This document shows positions 10,728 to 24,237 of a DNA stretch of 64,000 nt, in pieces (within the stretch, counting starts at the first letter, position 1; each line of letters begins with the position of its first letter). Under the pieces are notes generated by a model that had not been told where the DNA came from, made no database searches, and saw only the letters and a program-made list of their open reading frames with translations. The stretch is from NCBI RefSeq assembly GCF_963662255.1, contig NC_085046.1:18946809-19010808 (forward strand), written 5' to 3'. A program made the position numbers and the translations under genes. The DNA comes from Cinclus cinclus. Taxonomy: Eukaryota; Chordata; Aves; Passeriformes; Cinclidae.

Positions 10728-13700
10728 AAAATGAATTAAGGTAGAGCAAAGACAGTATCTCTGGAACTTGGTAATTTATAAGGACAAATTCAAAAACAAA
10801 TAGATGTGGAAAATGTTGTAAAGCATGAAGCATGGGGACTATTTTAAAGGGAGAGGGAAGAGTCAAGGCAAAAAGGATGAAGGTAGTAAAAACAACACAG
10901 CTAATCCTTAAGACCAGGATGGAAAAGGAGTGCTAAACAACAAAAAAATTGCAGAGTTAGTGTGTAAATTGGCTGAGTTTTCCCACATGTATCTTCACAC
11001 ATTAATTTATTTATTATTTTTTAAGTGTGACAGGGGATTTCAGCCATCGTCTCTGCCACTGAGGTAAAATATAAGACTGTCAGAAAAATCTTGGTTATAA
11101 ATTGGAGATTCATTAAACTCTTTATAAGATTTGTTTTTTCATTACTAACAAAATTTCATCTTCTCAAGTGAAAAAAAAAAATATGAGGAATTAAGAGTTA
11201 CAGCTAGTTAAAACCCTGCAACTTTCAGTGAGGCTCCAAGAAAAGCATGGGAAAATTGCTCATTAATATCCTTGGCTCTCAGCTGATAGAAACACTGCCT
11301 CTGGCTTTTAATGAAGCCAAACTTTTCTGTTCCCAAAATAGAAGGAAACTTATCTTAAATATTAAAAAAAATATTTTTTCATAGATGTCTTGCAAGATTT
11401 TGTTCCTTTTATATTTCTCATCTCTAGAAACTCTATCTGACTACAGTGATAGCTGTGGTGGAGAAATCACTCTGTAACTTGAAAGGAGAGGAGAGGATAG
11501 AATGAGGTTTCTGGCACCAATATCTGCCAATCACTTAGATTAGAGAAGAAGAGAAGATCACAGTTCTAGACCATGAAGGTAAATAAAATATAAATATTTT
11601 TTATCCAACTACTCCAGTTATTTCACTCTACTAGAAAGCTGAGTGGTACTTTCAAACAAACAAATATTTTAGGTGTGGTCTTCTTTAGGATAGTTGGAGG
11701 TTTTGTTAAAAAATTCAGAATGACAACCTTTTACAGGTTTGAAAATGTTATACCACCACTATATATTATTTTATATTTAACAAAGTCAAATATTTAGCAA
11801 AATCCAAGAACTATTGCAGGTGATAACCAGGCAATCAAACTAGCTGGTTGGAAGCTATGCAAAACTTGTAAGACAAAACACAGAACCTATCATCCTTAAG
11901 AAGTGAGATACATGTACCCCCTTCTCTGAGTCTGACTTTCCATGGCCTTCTGCCTGTGCAGTCCTTTGCAGCTGTGTAAGCTTGGTGTTGAAATGATGTT
12001 CTTCTCACCTAGTGACATTTCCTGTAGGCTTCGCACTCTGTCCAATGCATGAAGTACCAGGCAGTTGAAAAAAAACTGAGTCTCTCTTTTCATTGAGAAA
12101 TAAAATAAGAATATTGGGAAGGTGGAAAGGACAATCATGGTATTAGTTTACAGTGATTTTTAGGAGATGGATGAGGTTTCCTTAGGTGTTTGTACTGAGG
12201 ACACAGAATACATAATTCTATGCTTTTGCAATCACAAAAAAAAAAAAAGTCTCAACCCTCAGAGTGTTTCTGCAAAATTATATCAGGTAATAATAACAAT
12301 AATACCAGGCATCTTTGTAGAAAATCATGTCAAACTTCACCTTTGTATTGTGTAATCCTTGAGACAATCAATCCTGAAATGAACTTCAATTACTCTAACA
12401 GCACTGGGTCAGGGCAGCCTTTGCATGCACCCAAGAGATGACTCCCCTGAAGTCCAGAAAATGAAGAAGAGCACTCTTAACTACCCATCCACTGCTGAGC
12501 ACGGACAGTACTTTTGGGAGGCAGGTAAGTTACTTCTTCAAAGTCACGATTACTTTTCTCTCTGATGAGAGCAGCCAGGGATATGCCAATGCTGTTGTGG
12601 TGTAAGGACTTTAAGGAGTGTGGATCAACCATGTCTTCTGGGCTATGTGTTAAATCTTCATTAGCAGGGTAATGGGAATTTTGAAGAGCTTCCTTAATAA
12701 TCCTCTTCTGCTATTTTATTTTTAAGACAGACAATTCTGAAAAGACTCTGAATTTATCTCTTGAGCCATGAAGCTGAAATTCCAAATTATTTATGTACAA
12801 TTAATTTCCTCAGACTAATGACATCTTGACTAATTAGCAGCACCACATTTTACACAAGTCTTAAGCTTATCTGAAATACAGATATAGCCATTGCAATCCA
12901 TTTAGACAGGAAACTCCTCCTAGTTGAAACAGGAGGAGCAACCGAGAAAGACAGATGAAATAGAACTTGAATGCTTCCATCCCAGTGCACATCCTAATCT
13001 ATCCTGCCTGACAAAACGTCTTCTGCTATTAGTTTAAGAAAAGTCACCCTGGAAGGGAGAATGTTAACCCTTCAGATTTGCTTCCAGGATTTCCAACTCA
13101 TTATTCCCCATATACATATTGGTAATGCAGAGGACAGAACTTAGCATTGCCTGTGTTGCTGCATCCTGTGCCTGCCGTTGTGGCTCATCTCACTCAGAAT
13201 GAAAAATAAAAACCAGACAAGGTGTTCTGTTTGATGTTCAGTCAGGACAGGTTTAATTTACAGGAACATGTCTGGCTAATACACTGCTTCATTTCGGAAT
13301 ATCAATGCACACCTCCTTTTTCTATTTTTATCAGAAAAATTTGTTATACAGAAAATCTAATCTGTTATGCCTTTTGCACGTTCAGAATGACCAAGAGTTA
13401 TTCAGCCAATTATTCAGTGTACATGGTACTAATAGTATGTAGATTAAGGCAGTAATAAGTGGATGATTGTAGGTATATATTCCTCTGAACATGACTGTAT
13501 ACTTTGCAATGTCCTTCAGAGAATGTTCTTATGAATCTGCTCCAATGCAGTGAGCCTGTAGCTTCTGTGTGAGCTCAGATTTGCCATTGCCATGTTTCTG
13601 ATGCATTTGCTGTTTATAATAAATTACATGGGGAACATTACACATGAGTGCTGACATTGTCTGGGAGCTGTGCCATGTATGCCTACATGCTGGACAGCTG

Positions 13701-16700
13701 CTGTATTACAGTGAAATTGCTGCTCCAGGAATGGTGCTGGATGATACAGGGGAAAAACCCACAAAAACCACAACTCTAGTTTCCTTGCAGAAAACAGAAT
13801 TTATATCTCTTTGCTATATTAGTGTAGAAGTTTCTCTGCTCACAGTCTTTGCAACCAGTATTATGCAAAAGAAGCTTCACCAAATTCTTGATGCAAACAG
13901 CAACTCTTCATTCCATTATGAAGGAAGAAGCAAACTCTACTTCAGCAAAGAAGTTATCCTTTTGCACACATACTCCTCAGATGCTGTAAACTCCCAGTAG
14001 CACAGCAAAGAACAAGGAACAAGAGAGGAACAAGAACTCCCCATAAACAGTCATAAAAGAAAGTTGACTAAACTTCTGAATGGAATTACATGATGTGATG
14101 GTGTATGGCAACAAAAGCCTGGAATTTGAGGCTTCTATTCTGAAAACTGTTAAAATTCATAAGGGGCAAATACAAATGAATCAACATGAGAGAGCAATTT
14201 GAAGTATAGACAGATTCTAAAAGAACTATAAGTACTCTTAAGAAAAGATCTATGCACCCTCATAGATTATTCAAGGAAAATAATGGCTCACTTTGTAGCA
14301 TAAAAGCATGCAGTACGCATAATGAGTAAGATAGAAGACTTTAGAGATTATAATGCTTAAAGTCATATGGCAGAGACTGAAAAGATCAGATTTAATTTAC
14401 ACAGAAGATGAGTGGGAGCAGATATGCTGAAGGTAAACAAAAAGATGTATGGTAAATGGCAGAAAAATCGCGTGTTGCTGTCTATCTTCTAGAACATTCA
14501 ATCAAATTGAAAAAAAATCTTAAACTAATAATAAGGGACCTATTTGTCATACAGGTTAACAGACCTGAGGGAGTCCTTGCCCCACAGCAAGTCTTAAAAG
14601 CCAAGAACTTAATGATATGTAGTAGACAGCTCCTTAAATCAGAGAATGAAGCTCTTTAGAGGTTTGCAGAGCTCAATGTGATAACTGATGGCAATTTGGA
14701 AGAAAATTTGTATATTGGCATCATTATCTTTTACATGGATCTTTTCCCCAGAGTGTGCTGGGAGCTACTCCCAGGTCCCTAGCATGACACACTGATTACT
14801 CACTCCTCTTATAGCCACAATGAGAGGTTCTAATTACAGCCTGAGCTGAATAGAGAACTGTTATAAGGAAGGACACGGCCAGTGTATCTAATTGCTTTTT
14901 ATAGAGATAAACAATGAAGCTATGGTAACCAGTTTAGAGGTTTAGAGGGGGACTTAATTCTTCTAACATTAAGCACCTGAAAACGGAGGTGCCTAGAGAC
15001 ATTTTGGACAAATTTAAACTATGTGAAATAAAGAGACCAATTCTCACTGGGTCCTTTACCATTGTCTGTAAGAATGCCACAATGAATAATTCTGACTAAA
15101 TAGGTATGTTTAGTTTTTTCACAGCTAGGTAAGAGGAAAAGTACATTAATGTTTGCTGTGAAATGTTGAAACAGAAAATAAGCCACTTCTGGTTTTAGAA
15201 TAAGAGCATGAAGGTGAGATTTGTATGATGGACAGCTTGTGGATGACTTCCTGTTAGGTGCAGGCAAACCCTTTTTATGTGGGGAAGGGCAAATTCTCTA
15301 ATGCCTGACCTTTTGAACAGAGAGGTCGGAAAATTTCAGAGCAAGTATTTCTTAACTGAAATTAGTTGATACATGAAAAAGCTTATATTTAATGGAGAAT
15401 TTGAGCTTAAATTTTAAAGAAATTCTGTCTACCTGAAATTTGCCTGATCTGTCTGATTTCTTTCTGGCTCCTAACCTAAGCACCTCAGAAGAAAGTAAAA
15501 TTTTGAAGTTATTCTGATGAGATCACCAATCTGAAAATCAAATTACTTCATTGTTTCCATGAATACTTTGTTTCAGACCGGTGTCTGATAATCTTGCTCA
15601 TGAGTTTTTTTCAGGGTGTTTAATCCTATCATAAGGAAATGCAGACTTATATGGAAATTATTTGCTGTGTTCATTTGCTTTTGTGCCTTTAGTGTTTGAT
15701 GTAATAGGCCCCAGCAGAATTCACTGAAGGTTGGTATGTGACATGCACTGTGTTTTATGGCACAGATTTATTCAGCTACAGCAATGAAGCAGAAGTATGT
15801 GCTCACAGCAGATGGTCAGACCTGAAATCCACCATTTCAACAATTACACTATTTTTAATGCTACCTTTTCCCACCTTTTTATAAAATAGTTTTCTGATAA
15901 CAGATTTTTCACTACTATATCACTGGTTAAAACTCCTGTGGGACAAATTGTGAAGCTACTTCTGGCACTGAAGAAATAATTTGGGGCTAAATTCAGCAGG
16001 TAAATGACAACTCACTTAGCTAGATAATAAACAAATCAAAAGTCTTAAGGTTTCCTAAGGGAGAAAAAAGGTGCTTTTTAAAATGAAGTTTTCTTGAGGA
16101 CAAAAGCAGAAAAAAACATTTCAACCTTACTTTACTTAAAGGTCAAGCCACCAGCAAGTATGTTGTTTAATTCTAATTGATGCTGAAGTGAGACATCCAC
16201 ATAAAAGAGAAACAGCTTGAAACAATGTAGTGGGTACACTGATCACTGATGACTGGAGGTAAGAGCCCAAATTACTGCCAAGTACGGAGTTTCAGCCCAC
16301 TGCTTCTGGAGCTGTGCTTTCCAAAAAGCAACCCTCAGAATAAATGACTTTGTCCATAAAATAGTCTTATCATTTTATGCCTTGAAAAGCCAGTGAAAAT
16401 TAGTCATTTTGTGAACCAGAATCAAAGTATGGCATACTGTAAGCACTTGGGCTGGCACCTTGTCTGCTGGGGGAAGTTTGGTACGATACTCCAAGCAATG
16501 TGCTTAGCATGTAGAGCATTTCTCCAGTGAGAAAGGCAAATAATCTGCACATTTTCTTGTTCTAAGGAATCTTGGAGATTGAAGCACTACATATTACCAT
16601 TTCCCACATGAGGTGAACCCACCCAAGAAATCTGTATCAGTACAGCAGAACCCAAACTGCTGAAGCAGAGTGAAAAAGTTCACTTTGAAGAGATACACCT

Positions 16701-17359
16701 CAGCTGAAATCAGCTGACAGAAAAGCAGTCCTTCATGCCAGCCTACCTATCCATCTTGTTTCCCAGTTCTGCCTCATTTTTTTATCTTTTTGTCCAATCT
16801 TACATGTCTTTCTTTCTTTGACCCTCTTACGTTTCTCTTCTATTCTTTCCCTCTTTCCCTTTTGCTCCTTGTGGAATGAACATTTGGAGCTGATCTTTGA
16901 TTTGCTCTTGAAAGACACTCCAAGTAAGGGAACAAAAGAGAGAAAGAGGGCAAGAGGAGAAAGAGACAGGGGAAAAAACCTCTAGAAAACACAGTTCACA
17001 TGTCTGTGTCTCTAATATAGACCTTAGCTGCAACTTTTAGTAGGCTGAATAGAAATTAAGGAATGACCTGAGAGAAAGTCTGGCTGTGCAGCTGTATTGA
17101 CAGGTGGTAGCAAAATTATTTTGCCTGAAAAACCAGCTCGGATTTCACATGAAATAAGAGTAGGAAATAATGCAATAACTGATAGAAGAGACTTGTTCAT
17201 TTCACAGAAAAAAAGCTTTTTGCTTAAATTACAATGCTGTGATAGAACAGAGAGGGTTCTCTATAACTAGAAAATCTGATAAAAGCTCTGAGTATATTTA
17301 CAGTGGCTGCATTTTAGCACAGAGATTTTCCTTTTATTGCTTTGCTTTTACTAGATTGT

Positions 17360-17545
17360 GAGTTTGGATTTTTGGGGTGTTTGTTTTTGTTTTGTTTTTT
17401 AACTTTGTTTGTTTATTTGTTAGGTTATTATTATTGGGGGTTTTTTTGTTAATTTTCTGCTGCTTGTTTATTTTGAGGTGTTTGTTTTTTGGTTAAGTAG
17501 TTCTGTTTGTTTTGATTTTTAATATTTGGTCGTATTGTTTTTAAG
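17360..17545. repeat. T/G-rich low-complexity tract
   Basis: It is dominated by TTTG, TTTTG and GTTT motifs with almost no C. It is simple sequence in the large intron with no coding content. Confidence 0.7.
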
Positions 17546-20500
17546 CAATAATACTAACTAACAGTACTACATACTACATTATTATCTGCACTATAGCTAG
17601 GTAAGTAATAATGGGTATTTATTTCAGTCAGTTCATGTTTCTGCTTTTACCCTCTGAATAGCTTTCATGTGAATGAATCTATAACTTCCAGGTGAAATTA
17701 AGTAGTTATTTTAATAACTTATGCCACTGAGGTGTTTTGACTATATTAAACTATGCATTTGGCACAAATAATATTGAAAAAAATCTTAAAAATTATTTTA
17801 TTTCTTTTCCTGCTGCCCTTTTTCAGCATTGGTTTAGTCATTTTATCAGCTGAAATAGCTGGCTTTAACCAGAGCCTGCCAACACCAGGCATTGCTCCTG
17901 GCAGGTGGATTGTTGTGTATATTGGAGATTATAAATCATTTTGCCATTCTGAGACAGTCATAAATTTATCTGCTTGCACAGGGGACAGCACTGTACAATA
18001 ACATGTAATTCTGCTTCTCACTGTTGTACAAGATAGATGCACAAGTACAGGCTAAGATTACATCAACACAAATACATTCTATAAAAATGTTTTTCTTGTA
18101 TTTTAAATGTATGCTTATATGAAGGGAAAAAAAAAACCACAACCAAACAAAAACAGACACAAAACTTCTCTTTTGCTTACTATCCCAGTACCAGAGAGAC
18201 AATGGTTTATGGTCTGAGTTGCACACAACCCAGGAAAGTCTGAAGTTCGGCAGAGCTTTACACATGCCAGTGTGGCTCATGGAAAATAATGCAGGGATGT
18301 TGTCTCTGCATAATTTGCAGGTATTAGAGATGAATTTCACAGATGCTTGGGGAATTCTCTCTCTAGTTTCTTGTTATCAAGTTAAATTTATGAAATCTTC
18401 AGAGGAGCGACCTTTAAACAATTTATGAGAACCTAAGACACTTTAGATGCAATAAAAATAATTTCAGCACAACCATACTTCTAGCTCCACATTCTCTTAG
18501 CGTTGTTATGGTTACAGAGTCAAGACTTGAGAATTTAGGAGAAGCTGGAACTGAGGATTCCCATGCAATTTGAATTCAAACCCTCAGGTATGCCTGTTCA
18601 AGCACATATTTAATAGGAAGATCACAAACTTGCCATGCCTCCCTCCCATAACTAAAGCTTTCATTCTGGTATTCAGTGTTTAGCATTGCAATGAGATTCT
18701 AATAATGGCATTCTGCAGAGGTAATTCACAATATGTAATAAAAAAAGAAAAAAAGCCAACAGTAAAAAACAAAAAAACAATTGTTACTATGAATAGCTAA
18801 ATCATCACTTCTGTTCTTAGTATTTAAACCTTCAAACTTCAGCACTTAATACTACTCTATTTGATGATATAAAGAGAAATTTGAACTCCAAGTGCTTTCT
18901 TGAAACTTTTATTGAGGAGAATACTCAGGTCTAAATGTGTCTTATTTAAATTAATTTAATAGAAGAGTTAATTTCAACTGCTATACCTGGCACTTTGATG
19001 AAGCAAAATCTTTCCTGTGATTCATGCAAAACAAATTTGTAATAACATATGGTGAGCTATAGCTAATGATAGAAGAATTTTTGACAGCCCTCCAGCATCC
19101 ATTCAACAAAGTCTCTTCTTGGTTACAGCCGTGGAATATGCAGTGCAGATGAAGAAATGAGAACTATTCCCCTGATGTTAGCACTACTGTGCAACGAATC
19201 ACTGTACATAAAACAATTCAGAGCAGCCTTTATGCTCCTTTAGCGTGTACTGCCAGGCAGAACAAAAGCCTAGTTAGCCTGCATTGCTGGTCAACAGTCC
19301 CAACAGACAGTAGCAGTACCCAAAAATCTCTAAGATCAAAGAATCCTTGCTATGTTCTGTTTTCCTACTGATGGTTTAATGTCAGCAGTTGGGACAAGGT
19401 GGCAGAGAGCCATGACAAACATTCTGTATCAATAAGGGGCAGATTTACATTTTGTAAAGCCGCAGGAGTGAGGTGTTTATATAAGCTGAAGTCAGCTTTA
19501 ATATAGCTGAAAATGTGATTTCATTAACCCACTTCTCATCATCTAAGGATATTGCAATTTTTTATCTATTTGGAATAAAAAGTGTACTTTTTTTCATGCA
19601 GAGTTCTTAGCAGATGATTTTTTTTTTTTTACTGCTCTTTAAAAAGTCTGTTACAAAGCTGGTACAATGCCCTGCCTTTAGTCTTCCATATCAAATAGCT
19701 GAAAACCATGACAAGATAACTTACTTTCACAAATACCGTCAAAGAATGAGAATAAGGAATGTATCATACTGATGGGCATCAAGTCCTTTTTTTCTTTTAG
19801 AGTAAATTAATTAATAATATATTATTATTATATGTTATGTGTATGTCCTCAAATATAACCTGAGGTAATCAACTCTCTAATGTGAAAAAGAAGATTGAAC
19901 TTCTATGCATATGTTAGTTTACTATCTTTTGAGTAAGATTAGACACTGATCTTTTCAATTTCTTTTGCTATTTTTGATTTTTACTAGAAGATTTTTTTTG
20001 CAGCAGTTTCGATGGCACTGTTAATATAGAAAGAAGAATAACCCAAAGTTTATCCTTCTTTTTGTGAATTTTTTGGTGACCTGCTACTTTGCAGTTTCTA
20101 GTTCTGTCACTGAAGTTTCCTGTCCATCTTTTTCTGTCTGTTTTTTGTATTCAGAAATAGTAAAAATGTTAGAGTTCAGTAGTCTACTGTACCTGTTTTC
20201 TCTCTCTGAAACTTGTAAAGCATAACTTTTTTGGCTATATTTTGGTATTAATGACAACTCACCGTCAGAACTACACCTGGACCCAGCCTACTAAAGCCCA
20301 GAAGATATGTTGTGGGCACCAGGTACATGTAGAGAGCTGTGAAATACTGATAGGATAATGCGAGGCTTATTTTTTTGTCCATTTTTCCATTTTATCCAGG
20401 ACAGTCAGTGCATTATTTTCATATTGAAATTCTGCAGCCTCTTTGTTTCCAAATGTAAATATGCATATTAAGTTTCAGCTTTATGTTGAATTGACTTAAT

Positions 20501-23500
20501 TAGTGTGATAGCTTTGGTTGAACCCTATGATGGAGGAAGGAGGCTGTTTTTTTTTTTTTTCCTGGGAAACTGCTGAACAGAAGAGAGAAGGAGAGAAGAG
20601 CAGAGACTGCAGATGAAATCACACTGGGCAGTCCAGGGAGACACTGGAAAGTTGCTGGCCTATGGTTAACCTAAAAAGGCTGGGAAACAACAGTAAGGAG
20701 AGGAGAGAGGCAAGAGGATGAGCCAAGGAGAGAGCCAAGGGGATGTTTCTTTGGAACAGAAGGAGAAGAAGCAGAACTTGCTGTTACTCAGAAAATGTCC
20801 GAGTTAACTGCAACAAACAGGGAAGTGACAACACATCTGTGAGGATAAGCAGGCAAGGGGATGGCTCTGAGTAAATGCTCTTATTTCTGCTTTATTGTCC
20901 CTAGTCACACTGAGCTTTCTCAGTTTAAACAGCGATCTAATTCAGATTCCAGTAAAAACTGGCTTTTACTTTAAAAGCCTTTTTGTGTTTAGCCTGGGCA
21001 TGCCCACTTTTAAGATAGAGCATTTTGCAACACCTTACAGGATGAAAAAATAACACAACTATATTTTTAAGAGAACAAAAAATATATATTAGCCTGAATT
21101 TAACCTCAGGGTAGGTCATAATATATTGTGACCTTCCCAGCCACAGAACTGTGAAATTTGCTTTACGGATTTCCATCTTTAGGGTGTGACAATATGGTAA
21201 ACATCCAGTACAAATGATTGGCTAAGGTAGCAGCTGTGTCTGCAGGCATTTTCCCGTGCACAAATACAAGAGGAGACATGCAGCTGCTATGAAGGAGCAG
21301 GAATCTGAGCCTGCCTCTGCTCGTCTAAAAAGGTAAAAAGCAGAGGAGAACATCCTTCATGATGGACTTTGTTTGTGAGCTAATGTTTGTGACTTTTTAA
21401 AATACTTTTTGAATACACAGCACAAGTGATAAACACCTGCATTTTCATTATATTCTAAATTATATCTTTATTTAAGATTTTAATATCTTTAAATATTTTA
21501 TTGCATATTGTGATTATCAGCAAATGTAAAAAAATATATATATTTTGCCGGCACTGGATTTAAGAATGCCTAGTTTTTAATGTGCTCCCACCCATTCAAA
21601 CTCTCAATGAAATTACTTTTCTCATGTAATCCTTAGTATTTCTTCCACTTTTAGCCTATTTCTTCAAGATCTCTACAGTACTCTCAATGCTCTCACATGA
21701 GCACATTGACAAGGCTTAGCATTATGGCATGAGGTGTGTGTTGGCAAATACACGCAGGGCAAACTGCATACATAACTACTGAGGCTCATGCTGCTATTTT
21801 GCCTCTAAGACAGCAGAGGACCAAAAAAATAAGTTTTCAGGTAATTCTTTAGAAAATATTTTTTGAAAAAGAGTTCTAGGGATATCACATTGTGGACATA
21901 TCTCTCTCATCAAGACTGGTAAAATTTGACAGACCAGCTAAATATGGATTTAGGTGGAAAGAATCATGGTGTGACAAATAGAATAGCAGTAGTTGTACTA
22001 CTTATGTTTCCTTAGCATATAAGGATAAAAAGAAATTTAAAAATTACAGAATTTTTCTGTTCTGTTTGCAATTGTGACCTATGTCTACTAAGACTTCTGT
22101 GTTCCAAACTGACATATTTTTTCTCATAAGCCATTACATCTGAATACACTAAGGGAAGGCTCAGCAGTTACTTCCAGAGAGCAGCACTGTTCCAGAACTG
22201 TGTATTGATGAATGGCACAAGAGGAAATCTTGATGAATAAACATGCTTTAGTGTAGCCAGATGACAGCATACACTGTGGCTTCTTTCCTTCATCTCCTCC
22301 CTCCTCTCTTGCCCTCTCTCCCTTCCCTGAAAATTTGTTGCCAAAAATCTTGTAGTCAGGCCCACCTGAGAGGAAACTGAAAGGAAAAACAATATCTATT
22401 TTCTTCTCTTGGCTCTTACACAGTAAGGAACAATACTGGGACTAAATAATATAAGTATTTACACGCCTGTCATGTTACTGTCATTAATGTGCTACCTTCA
22501 ACTTAATTTTTAGCTCTTCTCCATATCTATGATTGGTATTGTCCTATTTCCATTATTAACTAAACACATCCCTTGATTATTTCAAATGTGGCAGTGAGGA
22601 GAGATAATTTGGTCTGTAGTCAGGCCTTTGCCCTCTCTCCCCCTCATGTCTCTAATGGACAATGTGATTTTCCCCAAGGTAAGAACACCAGGTGGGTTTT
22701 TCAGGAGAACTGTCTGGATGTTTGCACAATGAATGATTCCAGAGTGGGAAAGCTGCGATGATTGTGGTTGGCTTTGGTGCAAGCCACCTGCAAGTGTACA
22801 AAATGCTGCTGGAGGCTGGGCCAATGGGTCTCATGAGGTCTTAGGCATCTTCCAGGTGGATCCCCATGGCAGCAGGGACTCACTCGGGAACACATGAGGG
22901 CAAGCACTAAGATCCAGTCAAATACAGAGATTAAATTCTAAAGAAACTACACAGGGGCTTTGTTGCCTTTTAACTGTGCATGCTTCAAGGCCATAGACTG
23001 AAACCTGTCTGTTTCTAGGTGAACCTCATTACATTCTAAGCCTTTAGACTTGCTTATGTTATATACTGCAGTGGCAGAATTTAAAGACTGTATTAGCAAT
23101 AAACCTAATCACAATCATTCACATAATCAGGGTCATATTTCTTGTACTGGATTGAGAGTCTTTTCTCTATTACTCTGGCACAAGGTCTTAGATATGTTTT
23201 AAAAATCACTCAGTTCCATCAGTTTAGAAGAGCATCTACATATCACCACCAGAGAGATTTCTCTGCTACACTGCCTGATCTTTGCATATCCTTCTCCTGA
23301 GCTTAACAGAGCCAAATGAGTACAGAAAACTCAGCTCTATGCTCAGGCTGACCTCATGAAATGTTAAATTAATTGACTTGAAGGACAGTGAATAATTTCC
23401 ATTTCAGAGTAAAAGCTATTTGAAATGGTTCAGAGAACAAACGTTGGCTCAGGTCTCAAGCATATATACCCACTTCCCAGCTCCCCTGGCTTTTTAATAA

Positions 23501-24214
23501 ACTCTAAAATCCTTTGGTGGAATAGAAAGCCAAAGACTGAACTCTAATATCAAATGCATTAAAACAAACAAAATATAATTATTTGTTTTTCACCTGCTTA
23601 TAATCAGTAAGATTTTTAAGTGACAGTACTTAAAGTACCTTTTGGGATGCTGTACAGCAATTCTCAAAGTTTGATTTACATATATATATATTTGTAATAT
23701 TTTATGGATATATAGATTTTCTGCTTTAAGCATTTAGCTATGGCAGACTTTCATTATAAGGAATTAAATTCATGTTCTTTTTCTCAAATATCCAGGAGCA
23801 AAAGAAAACTTTATAATCCTATTTTATATTCCAAGATTACTTTGAAGGCCAACAATTAGATAGGTATATAATCCCAGACATTGGAGCAGTTAGGATTTCT
23901 GAAGATGGAAGAGTAAAAGTGTCATTCATCCATAAGAGTTTACAGATTATAATATTTTCTGAGCCTCTTAACTTGATTTCAATTGTAATTTCAAGAAAAA
24001 TATTTTCCTTAATATTTTATATTTAGGACAGAAGATAAATACCAGATGACTAGTTTGTAGGTTATTTCCACAGATCTTATGAAGAAAAAAAGTGAGGAAG
24101 AAAGGCCAATTTACCAGCCAGAAGCCAAACTAATGAGTTGTTCTAAATACACAAGAAAAAGAACATCCATCCATATCACTGGTTTCACATAATAGAGACT
24201 TGGCTTGTATTACT

Positions 24215-24237
24215 AAAAAAAAAAAAAAAAAAAAAAA
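24215..24237. repeat. Poly-A tract of 23
   Basis: An uninterrupted run of 23 adenines lies in the 35.5 kb intron. No recognisable retro-copied gene precedes it. Confidence 0.9.

Noticed and set aside
13644..14000. 118-codon plus-strand open frame
   Set aside because: No recognised domain, no convincing splice or start context, and ordinary intronic composition. I cannot support it as a gene.
24215..24237. Poly-A tract as the end of a processed pseudogene
   Set aside because: The sequence before it shows no coding similarity and no target duplication that I can see.
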